From the NCBI GenBank assembly GCA_965658445.1, contig CBFHSF010000002.1:186001-250000 (forward strand): a stretch of DNA of 64,000 nucleotides, given 5' to 3'. Numbering within the stretch: position 1 is the stretch's first letter; each line of letters starts with the position of its first letter. The stretch comes from CBFHSF01 sp965658445. GTDB taxonomy: Bacteria > Bacteroidota > Bacteroidia > Flavobacteriales > Schleiferiaceae. The notes under the pieces were generated by a model. It did not search any database, was not told the origin of the DNA, and was given only the letters and a program-made list of their open reading frames with translations. Both the position numbers and the translations under genes were made by a program. This document shows positions 53,275 to 62,385 of the stretch, in pieces.

Positions 53275-53894
53275 GAATGAATAGTGAGCTGTGAACCGTG
53301 AGCAGATTTTATGAAGGAACAAGGGAGCAGGAATGAAGATACTTTTACTAGAGTGGTGAGTGGTGAGTGGTGAGTGAAAATACTATTTACGACTTACTAC
53401 TTACTTTCCCCCACAGGGGCCACACCCCTGTCCCCGGTCTCAAGCTAAAACTTTCCGGATAGGCAAGCCGTCATATAAACGCTTTCAGACGATACAATTC
53501 TCCTTTCAGTTTCCGGCAAAAACCAAAAAGACAGACTCGACTACAATCGATTGTTTTGCGACTATTTGATTTTCGGGTGGTAACTTGAGATGGGGCGGGC
53601 GTGGTACACGCCCCGGCTGGGGCATATTGAAACGGTTTCAACCGAATACAATTGATTAAATTACGCTTGGGAATTTCGATCGTCGTAAATTGAACTGGGG
53701 TGGTCCCGATTGTTATCGGGAGCAGATTCCCAGGCCTCCGCGTATCGAGCCGAGTACTATCGTTTGTAATCGAATATTAGTAGTGTTTGGTTTGGAGAAA
53801 TTCCGAAATTCACACTGGGGTGGGACCGCTGGTCCCCACTCCCGACAACGGTCGGGACAGGTCCTCACCGCTCACTGCTTACTACTCACTCCCC
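53275..53894. repeat. Hairpin- and heptad-rich intergenic block
   Basis: 620 bp between converging genes with no supported gene. Left end: GTGAGTG three times in tandem (about 53357-53377) after related GTGAGC/GTGAACC words. Right end: the same words on the opposite strand (CTCACCGCTCACTGC...CTACTCACTC, about 53863-53890). Between them are perfect hairpins ACAGGGG/CCCCTGT (53413-53431), GGGCGTG/CACGCCC (53597-53613), TCCCGAT/ATCGGGA (53704-53721) and TCCCGAC/GTCGGGA (53840-53857), and the word CTGGGGTGG twice. It looks like a composite repeat element; no transposase is present. Confidence 0.6.
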
Positions 53895-54794
53895 CTACAT
53901 CAACACCCCATTCTGGTCTGGCTTCATGGGTTGAAGATCAGTCTCCACCTCAACCAATTCCATCAAGTTGATTTCAATAGTGCGGGTCAAGGCAGACATG
54001 GGAATATCTGAGCCGCGATTCATGAAGGGGTCTTGCAAATAATAGGCGATGCGCTCTAACATGGCAAAGAAAAATGCCACAATCATACAAATCAGAATCA
54101 CAAAGGGCCCCATAGAGAACAGCATTCCGTAGGGCAACATGAAGATGAAAATCACAATACCCATGTGGGTGTACGAACGGTATTGAGTAGGGAAAACTGT
54201 ATTGTTAATTCGCTCACATTTCCCCATGTGATCACAGAGGTTCTTTAGCGTATGATCCATTGAAACCTGTTGGTAGGAATCAATTTTCCCTTCTTGCTTT
54301 AGCTGAAATAAAAGAGCCTCTTGCATTTTGAGAATCAAGTTATGAGCATTGCTCTTCCCCTTGAGACTTTGAAGTTCTTCCTCAGAGAGATGTCCTTTTA
54401 AATCACGAGTAGGATCCAATCCTCGAAGACTATCCTTTAATGCCTTACACCAAGCCACTTGATAATGTGCCATTTTGGCGATGGAAGCATCCATAGGAGA
54501 GCGCCCCATGTAACCCGTCATTTGACGAATCAAAGTTCTACTGTCATTGACAATTCCACCCCAAATCTTTCTTGCTTCCCACCATCTATCATAGGAAGCA
54601 GCCGTACGAAAACTCAAAAGTAGCGCTACTGCAAACCCAAGAACCGTAGCAATGGACATTTTGATATCCAAATACTCCATTTCAAATTCCTCATACGCGA
54701 TATAAACCGCAACAACGTAGGGTAAATATATGAGCAACTGGTTCCTCGAGGCTTTAAAAATCGAGGTTAGGGACTTAAAGTTTCGTGTGTACAT
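53895..54794 (-). CDS. Bestrophin-like membrane channel (UPF0187 family)
   Basis: 299 residues. Family hallmarks: LGFAVALLLSFRTAASYDRWWEARKIWGGIVNDSR early in the protein (quoted here as a region, about residues 52-86), membrane segments near the N-terminus and at about 208-245 (VIFIFMLPYGMLF...FVILICMIVAFFFAMLE), and QDPFMNRGSDIPM near the end. Bacterial bestrophin homologues form pentameric ion channels; the ion selectivity here is unknown. It stands alone downstream of the GH13 pseudogene (77 bp apart). Confidence 0.85.
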   Translation of the reverse strand: MYTRNFKSLTSIFKASRNQLLIYLPYVVAVYIAYEEFEMEYLDIKMSIATVLGFAVALLLSFRTAASYDRWWEARKIWGGIVNDSRTLIRQMTGYMGRSPMDASIAKMAHYQVAWCKALKDSLRGLDPTRDLKGHLSEEELQSLKGKSNAHNLILKMQEALLFQLKQEGKIDSYQQVSMDHTLKNLCDHMGKCERINNTVFPTQYRSYTHMGIVIFIFMLPYGMLFSMGPFVILICMIVAFFFAMLERIAYYLQDPFMNRGSDIPMSALTRTIEINLMELVEVETDLQPMKPDQNGVLM

Positions 54795-54871
54795 AGATTG
54801 TTTTCCAAGTTTGGTTTTCGGTTGAACAAACCGATTGATTGTCTACTTGGAAATTTACAACAAATCTCCCT

Positions 54872-57614
54872 TTATTTCACCATTACTTTCTCAACGGTAG
54901 ACAATCCATTCTCGAAACCAACTTGCAGGAAGTACATACCAATTGGCAATTCAGAAACGGCAACAGTAGCTTCCTGATTGGATTCAAACGTTCCCGAGGC
55001 CACTACCCTTCCCAAGCCATTAATCAATTGGTACTCTGTCATCTGAACGTATTCAGAAGAAGACTGAATAGTCAATACATCATCGGCTGGATTTGGGAAA
55101 ACCAATAAACCAGGAGCAGCCGGAGAATTCCATTCATCTACACTGATGATGTTGGTTTTTTGTGTGGTGTAAATTCTGTATTCGCCGGGAGCCAAGCTAA
55201 GGGTTGTATTGGGATCCGTAACATCCAATGAATCTCCAGAAAAGAATTCATACCACGTCCCCGTGTGTTGGAAGGCAGGGTCCACTGGCTTGGTAAAAAC
55301 ATCGAAGTTCCCCAATACCACAGCATCCATCTTGGAATCATTCAAGGGAATCGTCTTTACGCTTCCGCTGAGAGAATACGTGAAGTTGTCTGTATGGAAG
55401 GTTGAATATTGATTGCGCAAGGTGATAATCGCGCTGGTGATGTTATACAAGTCTCCTATCTGGCTCTTGGTAGTAATTCCACAAAATGGTCTTATTACAC
55501 GTTCTACAAGGATCGTTGATAGAAATATCATATCCCAACTCAGAGAATTGATACAACATCTTGGGACCTGGAATCGTGTACGTAAATACAGAAACCAACG
55601 CCTGTCTTTCGAGCGCCGTTTGCAAATCCTTGCTATCATAAGATCCATTAGAATTTCCGTAGGTCAACGTCTTGTACATGACGCGCTCTTCATCGTGACT
55701 TTCAAAATAAGAAACCAAGTGAGGATCCGTCCAGTTTCTCTGCTTGTAAATTCCCCACTCAAAATTAGACTGAGGCGTAAAGCCCATGGCAGCTTCCTGA
55801 TAATTGTGAGTTACATTCCCCCACAACATACATCCGTAGTCGGAGAGCTGAGTCTCCTCATTGTTATCCGCCCAATGCTCCAAAATAACATAGGCATCAG
55901 CATTGTGAGCCCAAACCGTGTCTGCCATTCTTTTGATAAGAGCTATACGAGTATCGTCATAGGCTACATCCCCTGTGTTGGTGAACCCTTTGGTAAAGTC
56001 AAAGCAAATTCCATCAATCTTATACTCGTCAATCCAGTAGGTATTGATGTGATCAACAAACTCTTTTACGATAGGTCGTTCGTGGTTGAAATCATTTCCC
56101 CAACAGTTGGGTGGGTGAGGACAAGTCACGTTAAACCAGGGATTGTCTGATGCGGGCTGATTGGCACCCGAGTCCCAATACATTTGTGCCATGGTAGACT
56201 GACCAAAGGCGTGATTGAGAACAAAGTCCATAATTACGGCAATCCCACGGCTGTGACAAGAATCGATAAACTCCTTGTACATTTCGGGGGTTCCGTAGTA
56301 CTTATCCAAAGCCATGTGAAAAGAAGGATTGTAGCCCCAACTTTCGTTGTTTTCGAACTCGTTGTAGGGCATCAACTCAATGGCGTTAACCCCCAACCTT
56401 TGCAGATAATCCAATGTGTCTGTCAAAGACTCATAGCTGTGGTCGTGAGTAAAATCTCTGATCAACAATTCGTAAATAACCAATTCCTCCTTGGTAGGGG
56501 CTTGGGAAGTATTGTTGGCCCAAGTGTAATCTGTCTTTCCGGGGTGAATCAAAGTCACATGACCGGTCGTCAATCCCGTGGGGTAAGGATGCGGATTGGG
56601 ATAAACATTAGAAGGAATATTGGGGTCGTTCCAAGGGTCCAAAATCAATTCAGAAAACGGATCGGCAATTCTTAGATTCCCATCGATATAATACTGAAAA
56701 CCATATCTCTGATTGGGTGTCAAACCTTCAATATCTACCCAGAACTTCTAACCATTGGTAGACTTGTACATAAAGTGATTTGCGTTTGGCAACCAGTTGT
56801 TGAAATCTCCAATCACGTAAATATTTTCTTTTCAGGGACCGTGAATTTGAAGTCTTACCATCGAGTCATTCAAATAGGTGATTCCATCTCTTATACCTGC
56901 GGGAGGATCCAAAATCGTAACAGAAGGATTGGTCACAAAGTAAACGGTATCTCTTACCGTGGTGCCATTGTGCTCGGCTACCAACTCCACCAAGTGATTT
57001 CCGGCAGCTCCTGCTGGCTGGAAAAAGTCGAGTACAGTAACCCCCGTATCAGAAGCCGCCAACACACCATTGTCGTATACTGATAGAATGGCGGAATCAT
57101 AAGAGGCTGCATAAATTTTTATGGAATCAGAAGGAGACAATGTTTGAGTAACCGATGGCGAAAAGAACTGCGCCAAGAAGCCTGCGCCTGCAGGGTAGAC
57201 AGGATAGTAAATGTCTCCACCACTGGCGTCTCTTCCTACTACAGAACCATTTCCGTTTCTAAAAACAAACGCCAATTCAGTGACAGTAGGCGACCCTGTA
57301 ATATTGTAAAAGGTAGGTATGTGATATTCAATCTTGTGAAGATTATTCCCCCGAGGGATCATAAGAACGGTAGGGTCGTTGGTTCCCCAGTTTCCTTGAA
57401 CGTTTTGCCAGTTTCCGGCTCCACCTGCTACGGTTACAATTCCCGTGTGTGCCTAGACAGGAACAAATCCCGACAAGGCACCATTGCCTTCTGTCGCATC
57501 ATAAATAATGGTAACCGTATCGTTTTGAGTTGGGAAGGCGGGATCTACAGAGAGAATCTGCGCCTTACCAGAAAACATCCCTAATAAGAGGAGAGAGAGT
57601 ACTAATCTTTTCAT
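54872..57614 (-). pseudogene. Decayed GH13 alpha-amylase-family gene with T9SS tail
   Basis: A 914-codon frame starts at ATG 57614 with signal peptide MKRLVLSLLLLGMFSGKAQ and is broken by TAG (57455-57453), TGA (56834-56832), TAG (56750-56748) and a one-base shift near 55449-55450, where removing one T (minus strand) restores ...DRRLYNITSAII. Domains: N-terminal beta-domains, an E-set domain (YVIGDFNNWLPNANHF), the GH13 barrel (VIYELLIRDFTHDHSYESL, IDGICFDFTKGF with nucleophile Asp, YVILEHW with acid Glu, SHDEERVM), a C-terminal beta domain and a sorting domain (VFPNPADDVLTI). It would have been a secreted starch/glycogen enzyme. Since the catalytic residues survive, the decay seems recent, or several sequencing errors occurred in one gene. 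Confidence 0.85.
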
Positions 57615-57658
57615 GTCTATATGCAATCTAACTTTACACTATGACTTCTTCAAACCTT

Positions 57659-57675
57659 AGTGTAACTATTACACT
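57659..57675. promoter_or_regulatory. Palindrome upstream of the GH13 pseudogene
   Basis: AGTGTAA-CTA-TTACACT, a perfect 7+3+7 inverted repeat 45 bp upstream of the ATG, with an additional half-site TTACACT at 57634-57640. The layout suggests an operator for a dimeric repressor or activator. Confidence 0.45.
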
Positions 57676-57820
57676 TTCAAAAAATACAAATTAAATTAAA
57701 ATGCGATTTGGATTACAAATATCGGTGTCAAACTCCTGAAACACAGAGTACTGCGTTGCACTTTTCGCATATTACTTTCAAAGTGTATCTTTACTGTGGA
57801 AAAATAGCAATTACCAAACC

Positions 57821-58261
57821 ATGGCCAACGAGGAAAACCAGAACCAAGAAACATCGCAAGAAACATCGGGAAATTCTCAGAATTCTGAAAAATCAAACCA
57901 ATCCAAGCGCCCACCCAAGCTCAATTGGAAGGACGCCGGAGATGGCATTTTATCTTCAATATTCAATTATTTGAATTTTCTCTCTGAGCTTCCCAATGAC
58001 GTCCATGAAATTTTAGAAAAAGTCAAAGACGGCAAAATCACCCATGAAGTAGATTTCAAAAACAGTCATGACCTCGTCAATGGATTGCGCAACCTCGCCA
58101 CTAAAATCGCCACGAGTATTTTCTTGGGCTTTTTATTGATAACGCTTGTTATCATTTTGATTTTTGCTGATTTTAGCCAAATCTGGGTTCAGGTGAGTAT
58201 TTCTGTGATTTGTATCGCGTTACTTGCGGTGGGTTACAAAATGGTCTTTAGCGATAGGTAG
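57821..58261 (+). CDS. Small membrane protein of unknown function
   Basis: 146 residues. The first 30 are rich in Asn, Gln, Glu and Ser and probably disordered. A helical soluble part follows (WKDAGDGILSSIFNYLNFL), then two membrane helices (about 97-118 and 122-140: ATSIFLGFLLITLVIILIF and VQVSISVICIALLAVGY). No family recognised; phage-holin-like or PspC-like small membrane proteins are possible relatives. A TATCTTTA box, one base from consensus, lies 31 bp upstream. Its end overlaps the converging 218-residue gene by 14 bp. Confidence 0.6.
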   Translation: MANEENQNQETSQETSGNSQNSEKSNQSKRPPKLNWKDAGDGILSSIFNYLNFLSELPNDVHEILEKVKDGKITHEVDFKNSHDLVNGLRNLATKIATSIFLGFLLITLVIILIFADFSQIWVQVSISVICIALLAVGYKMVFSDR

Positions 58262-58904
58262 ACCAAGATTTTCTAAAGAACTTCCCTCCTCCCTCTATTG
58301 TGATCACGCCCAATTCGCCGTAAGGCACCTCTAGGCTTTCAACACCTTCATAGCGAAGTCTTCCAGATAGATCGTACCACTTCAATACGGCACCTTCCGA
58401 CGCAAAGCGAATTCCCGTGGAAGTCGATTTCACTGAATAGTCTAAAGAGTACTTTGGAAGAGACACTGTGGGATCGGTTACTTTTACCGAATACACGAGC
58501 AGAAGACTGTCTTGATTCTGGGTGTTGTGAATCAAAAACTCCAAGTAAGCAAATCCCGTTTCTTCATTGTGGGTTACACCAATTACCATTTTTTGCGTGG
58601 AATCTCCCTTTAAAACAAAACCATCAGAATCTCCAGGAATAATGCTAGGATAGACAGAATCCGGAGTGGCCCAATTGACCACCCAATCGGTAGGTAATTT
58701 CCCATTGACGGAGTAGATCCATGTCAAATTCAAATCGGTGTTACCTGAATTGGTCAACTCCAAATAATCGTGCAGTGTGCCAAACGACAAGTCTTTATCT
58801 AAAGTCGCAGTGTCTTTACTCGTGGTAAAACTTTGTGATCTACCTGAATGGGAAAACACAAGGCAAAGGCTCAAAAGAAGAATATGTGGAAAGGAGACTT
58901 TCAA
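58248..58904 (-). CDS. Secreted hypothetical protein with Ig-like domain and possible sorting-like end
   Basis: 218 residues. Signal peptide MKVSFPHILLLSLCLVFSHSGRSQ. One beta-sandwich (about 30-145) with LELTNSGNTDLNLTWIYSVNG, similar to domains that follow the 'lower average than neighbours' pattern in DUF1573-type proteins. The last 70 residues (AVLKWYDLSGRLRYEGVESLEVPYGELG) resemble the middle of a T9SS sorting domain, though the terminal basic residues are unusual. Function unknown. It is 1 bp downstream of the DUF6089-like gene, so the two are co-transcribed. Confidence 0.55.
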   Translation of the reverse strand: MKVSFPHILLLSLCLVFSHSGRSQSFTTSKDTATLDKDLSFGTLHDYLELTNSGNTDLNLTWIYSVNGKLPTDWVVNWATPDSVYPSIIPGDSDGFVLKGDSTQKMVIGVTHNEETGFAYLEFLIHNTQNQDSLLLVYSVKVTDPTVSLPKYSLDYSVKSTSTGIRFASEGAVLKWYDLSGRLRYEGVESLEVPYGELGVITIEGGGKFFRKSWSTYR

Positions 58905-58905
58905 A

Positions 58906-59580
58906 CTAGAATATTCCGTAGCTGTAAACAGCTCTTATTCCAAAATATCTATCGTTGGTTGAAGTGGTTCCCAACTCCTGAAAACCTTCCAGATTATCCA
59001 CATTGGTAAAGTGATAAACGGCATCCAGCGAAATCATGGAATGCATACTCACTCTCCACTTCCATCCAAATCCCACCAAGAAATTGGTCCCAAAATAAGA
59101 GTTTGGATAAATGATTAAATCTGGAGGAAACGTAGTGTTTTTGGGAACCTGAGGAGAATAACTCAACATCCCGAATCCCAATTTTACAAAAGGAGTATTT
59201 TGGTTTCTCTGGTAAAACTTTCCAAATTTCTTGAAGTTAATGTCAGTAACCGCGTTGATTTGAAAGAGGTTGGCATTGACCTCATAGCCCCTATCCACGT
59301 TCTCGTGGTTGAAGTCGTGTCCGTTGATTTGACCAAAACCCGTTTCCATACCTAAAGACCAAATAGAATTGAAATGCCATTTGAGAAGAACCCCTGCCTG
59401 AGGCCTTACCTCTTGTAGGAAAGCATTGAAATCTCCCGTTGAACTAACGTCTCCCCTGTAATTCATTGTGCCCACATACGCTCCCAATTCGAGATACCTC
59501 AACGGCGACTGGGCATAAGTGTTACTTGTAAACAAAACGGTGAATGCCAGTGTGAAAATCTTTACCCAACTACCTTTCAT
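58906..59580 (-). CDS. Outer-membrane beta-barrel protein, DUF6089/PorG-like
   Basis: 224 residues. Signal peptide MKGSWVKIFTLAFTVLFTSNTYAQ, then LELGAYVGTMNYRGDVSS, RPQAGVLLKWHFNSIWSLGMETGF and ISLDAVYHFTNVDNLEGF, the pattern of the DUF6089 barrel family, which includes PorG of the type IX secretion system. It may assist T9SS, which the sorting domains in this window require, but a general porin role is equally possible. It overlaps yaaA by 11 bp and precedes the 218-residue gene by 1 bp. Confidence 0.6.
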   Translation of the reverse strand: MKGSWVKIFTLAFTVLFTSNTYAQSPLRYLELGAYVGTMNYRGDVSSTGDFNAFLQEVRPQAGVLLKWHFNSIWSLGMETGFGQINGHDFNHENVDRGYEVNANLFQINAVTDINFKKFGKFYQRNQNTPFVKLGFGMLSYSPQVPKNTTFPPDLIIYPNSYFGTNFLVGFGWKWRVSMHSMISLDAVYHFTNVDNLEGFQELGTTSTNDRYFGIRAVYSYGIF

Positions 59581-60322
59581 TTCTGTGAAATATTAAATGG
59601 TTATCCGATGATTCGGCCTCGGCGAGGTAGTAGTCATTTTCTGCAAAACTCTTACAATCCTCTATAGAGTTAACGCGATTTTTGATCATCCAGTTGGCCA
59701 TAACGCCTCGCGCTTGTTTGGCCCAAAATTGAACGACCTTAAAGTTGCCATTTTTTTCATCCTTAAAATCTACCTGAATAATGGGAATTTTTAGGTGCTT
59801 GGTATTGACGGCCTTGCTGTACTCCACAGAAGCCAAGTTGAGTATGGGTTGATTGAGTTCGTTGAAGTAATCCGAGAGTTTCCGCCCCCAAAATTGATAT
59901 AGATTAGACTTTCTGGCGACAGTAATCTTTGTTCCCATTTCGAGGCGGTATGGCCACATGGGGTCTTGTGGCTTAAGAATGCCATACAATCCCGAAATAA
60001 TTCTAAGGTGATCATCGGCAAAGGCCAAGTCTTCAGCATTCCATTTCTCTGCATCCAATCCTCTATAAACCTCACCGCTAAAGGCAAAAGCAGCGGGAAG
60101 AGCGCCATTTACATCTGCAAAATCTCTCTCTTGATTTCTTAGGTAATTCTCTTCAGCAATGGCATCACTAACCGAATGCATCTTCTTGAGAACGTTCTTT
60201 GACTTCTTTTTTAGGACGGCATCAATCTTTGAAACCTCATCAGAAAAAATAAGATCCGAACGGTTTGGTCTTCGAGAAGTATCTGCCGAAATAGATTTGG
60301 CAGGAGAGAGAATTGTAATCAT
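59570..60322 (-). CDS. yaaA: Peroxide-stress protein YaaA (DUF328/UPF0246)
   Basis: 250 residues. It begins MITILSPAKSISAD and contains FSGEVYRGLDA, RIISGLYGILKPQDPMWPYRLEMGTK and FYAxQARGVMANWMIKNR-type signatures (here FWAKQARGVMANWM), diagnostic of the family. In E. coli YaaA lowers free iron and limits DNA damage during peroxide stress. Its ATG directly abuts the T run of the terminator hairpin at 60323-60350, so there is no room for a promoter between them. Confidence 0.9.
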   Translation of the reverse strand: MITILSPAKSISADTSRRPNRSDLIFSDEVSKIDAVLKKKSKNVLKKMHSVSDAIAEENYLRNQERDFADVNGALPAAFAFSGEVYRGLDAEKWNAEDLAFADDHLRIISGLYGILKPQDPMWPYRLEMGTKITVARKSNLYQFWGRKLSDYFNELNQPILNLASVEYSKAVNTKHLKIPIIQVDFKDEKNGNFKVVQFWAKQARGVMANWMIKNRVNSIEDCKSFAENDYYLAEAESSDNHLIFHRNER

Positions 60323-60350
60323 AAAAAAAGCCCTGTTCTTAAACAGGGCT
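60323..60350 (-). terminator. Terminator-like hairpin directly before yaaA
   Basis: Minus-strand AGCCCTGTT-TAAG-AACAGGGCT followed by seven Ts that run into the yaaA start codon. It ends the MORN-protein transcript, or acts as an attenuator for yaaA. Confidence 0.85.
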
Positions 60351-60380
60351 AATTTACAAAGTTGAAAGTAGTTTTCGGAC

Positions 60381-60749
60381 TTACTCCTCTACTTTTACGG
60401 CAGCAGTTCTCACGTTGTTTTCGTAATTGATGTGGTAAAGTGCTTCACCGTCTGCGCTCCATACGAGCCACAGTCCATGTTTTTCTCCATCAACAAAAGA
60501 ACCTTGAGATACTTTGTTTCCCTCCTCATCGAAGCGAACCCAAACTCCTTCTGCTTTCTCATTAACAAATGAGCCAATTTCTTTGAGCTGACCGTTGTCG
60601 TAATAAGTTTTTACTTGTGATTTCTCTCCGTCAATAACTACTTGTCTCTTGAGGACACCGTTGTCATAAACTTCTTCTTGGATATTTTGTGCGAACCCTT
60701 GGAATGCAAAGGCAAATGCGAATGCGATGGTTAATGTAAGTGCTTTCAT
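60381..60749 (-). CDS. Secreted MORN-repeat protein (YwqK-like)
   Basis: 122 residues. Signal peptide MKALTLTIAFAFAFAFQGFAQ, then four MORN-like repeats: EVYDNGVLKRQVVIDG, KTYYDNGQLKEIGSFVN, WVRFDEEGNKVSQGSFVDG and WLVWSADGEALYHINY. Annotation pipelines often call such proteins 'toxin-antitoxin YwqK antitoxin', but nothing here suggests a toxin partner. Location is periplasm or surface. Its 5' region contains overlapping inverted repeats (60791-60839). Confidence 0.8.
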   Translation of the reverse strand: MKALTLTIAFAFAFAFQGFAQNIQEEVYDNGVLKRQVVIDGEKSQVKTYYDNGQLKEIGSFVNEKAEGVWVRFDEEGNKVSQGSFVDGEKHGLWLVWSADGEALYHINYENNVRTAAVKVEE

Positions 60750-60790
60750 GTCATATATTTTTTAAATCGGTCGATCAGTTTCATTCAGTT

Positions 60791-60839
60791 TTTTACTCCT
60801 GATTTTCTTTATTTCTCCGGCGAGTAAAACCAGAAAATC
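60791..60839 (-). promoter_or_regulatory. Interlocked inverted repeats upstream of the MORN protein gene
   Basis: TTTTACTC (60791-60798) pairs with GAGTAAAA (60822-60829), while GATTTTCT (60801-60808) pairs with AGAAAATC (60832-60839). The two 8-bp stems cross, as in an H-type pseudoknot. The site is 42 bp upstream of the MORN gene start. Confidence 0.3.
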
Positions 60840-61004
60840 CTTTTCATCTGACCTTCCTGTAACTTCTAATTAATATGCAATTTACAAAAAATTAATTTAA
60901 AACCAAGATTTAGCAAACATTAAATTAACATTGGGGTAACATTAGAGCTTTTATATCTAATTTTTAGGCACCATCTTTGTCGTAGACCTCTAAAAACCAA
61001 ACAC

Positions 61005-62384
61005 GTGAAAATTCGATTATTCATTTTTTCTGCCCTTTTGTTAGTCGCTTGTAGCGGCTCTAAATCCATGTATAAGAAGGGCGTAAAGCTCGACGAAGCA
61101 GGAATGAAAGAAGAGGCTACCGTCTATTACATAGATGCACTCAAGAGAAAAGCCACCAATGTAGACGCTCAAATTGCCCTTAAGAAAACAGGGCAAATCG
61201 TCTTGGATGATTACATCTCTCAATTCCATCAAGAGTCAGCAATGGGACAGACGAGAGCTTCTGTCTACACTTATTTAAAAGCCGAAGAATTTGTTTCCCA
61301 GGTTCAGGATGTGGGGGTAAAACTCGAAATCGACTACATTCATCAAGAGGAGTACAAGAAAGTACTCAAGGGATATTTAAAGGACTTGTATACCCAAGCT
61401 CAAAATGACTTTGACCAGGAAGCCTACGCTTCGGCGGAAGCCAAACTCAAAGAAATCGCCACCCTCTACCCCGATTACGAAAACGTAGACGAACTTAGAA
61501 ACTTAGCCTATGTCATCCCAGCGTACAAAAAGGGTTTGGGCTTTTATGATGAAGAAAAATACAGAAAGGCCTATGCTGAGTTCTCTTCTATTGAAGAAAG
61601 AGGTGGTTATCGAGACAGTAAAGACCTCATGGATATTTGTATCGAGAAAGGTCAGTATACCATTGGCTTGATGAAATTTGAAAACAAATCCAGAAACCGT
61701 GGTGTGGAAGAGGGAATTAGCTCCGCAATTGTACGAGACATCATGAATCTCAATGATCCCTTCTTAAAAGTCATTGACCGCAGAAATACCGAAGCTCTTC
61801 TCAAAGAGCAAGAGTTGGCCATGACGGGAACCGTGAGTCAACAAACGGCTGCCAAGGCAGGCGAACTTCTCGGCGCGAGGGCCGTTCTCAACGGATCCGT
61901 AGTATCTTCTGTTATTACTCCCGGCAAACTCAATAAGTCAAGCCGTCCAGGCTGGTTGGCTAAAAAAGTGAAGTACAAGGATTCGGAAGGCAAAACCAAA
62001 ACGAGAACCGAATACAGCAAAGTATATTACTATGAATACGTTCAAACCAATGAGGTGAACATCGTATTTCAATATCAAATCATATCGAGTGAGACAGGGC
62101 AAATTTTGGTAACAGACATTATTGAAGAAACCCAAACTGATAAAATCAACTATGCCACCTTCCCTGGAGGGGATACTAGAAACTTGTATTCTGGTCAATG
62201 GACTGCACAAAACAAAAAAAATCCCGCAGATAAGGTATTCAACTCTTATTCTGCAAAGCGTAATTTAGATCGCATGCTCAGTTCAAGTCAAACCATTCAA
62301 CCTACTACTAAGCTTTTGGAACAAGCCTATGAAACCATAGGTATTCGCGTTGCCAATAAGGTTAAGTCTATAACTACAAACTAA
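61005..62384 (+). CDS. CsgG-family lipoprotein with N-terminal helical repeat region
   Basis: 459 residues from a GTG start that gives the lipoprotein signal MKIRLFIFSALLLVAC (Cys16). The region to about 215 is helical and TPR-like (YKKGVKLDEAGMKEEATVYYIDALKRKA, AQNDFDQEAYASAEAKLKEIATLYPDY). The CsgG-like domain follows (about 215-455): IGLMKFENKSRNRGVEEGISSAIVRDI, VIDRRNTEALLKEQELAMTG and GELLGARAVLNGSVV. CsgG relatives form or assist outer-membrane complexes. A CATCTTTG box (one mismatch) lies 26 bp upstream. The next lipoprotein gene starts 1 bp after its stop. Confidence 0.8.
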   Translation: MKIRLFIFSALLLVACSGSKSMYKKGVKLDEAGMKEEATVYYIDALKRKATNVDAQIALKKTGQIVLDDYISQFHQESAMGQTRASVYTYLKAEEFVSQVQDVGVKLEIDYIHQEEYKKVLKGYLKDLYTQAQNDFDQEAYASAEAKLKEIATLYPDYENVDELRNLAYVIPAYKKGLGFYDEEKYRKAYAEFSSIEERGGYRDSKDLMDICIEKGQYTIGLMKFENKSRNRGVEEGISSAIVRDIMNLNDPFLKVIDRRNTEALLKEQELAMTGTVSQQTAAKAGELLGARAVLNGSVVSSVITPGKLNKSSRPGWLAKKVKYKDSEGKTKTRTEYSKVYYYEYVQTNEVNIVFQYQIISSETGQILVTDIIEETQTDKINYATFPGGDTRNLYSGQWTAQNKKNPADKVFNSYSAKRNLDRMLSSSQTIQPTTKLLEQAYETIGIRVANKVKSITTN

Positions 62385-62385
62385 G

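Noticed and set aside
53357..53377. GTGAGTG tandem repeats as a CRISPR array
   Set aside because: The units are 7 bp with no spacers and no cas genes are nearby.
53690..54011. Small plus-strand reading frames at the right end of the repeat block
   Set aside because: They run through hairpins and into the bestrophin-like gene on the other strand. Composition is repeat-derived.
54872..57614. Stop-codon recoding (read-through or selenocysteine) in the GH13 gene
   Set aside because: Two different stop codons (TAG, TGA) occur at non-catalytic positions together with a frameshift, and both codons end other genes in the window. Decay or sequence error is simpler.
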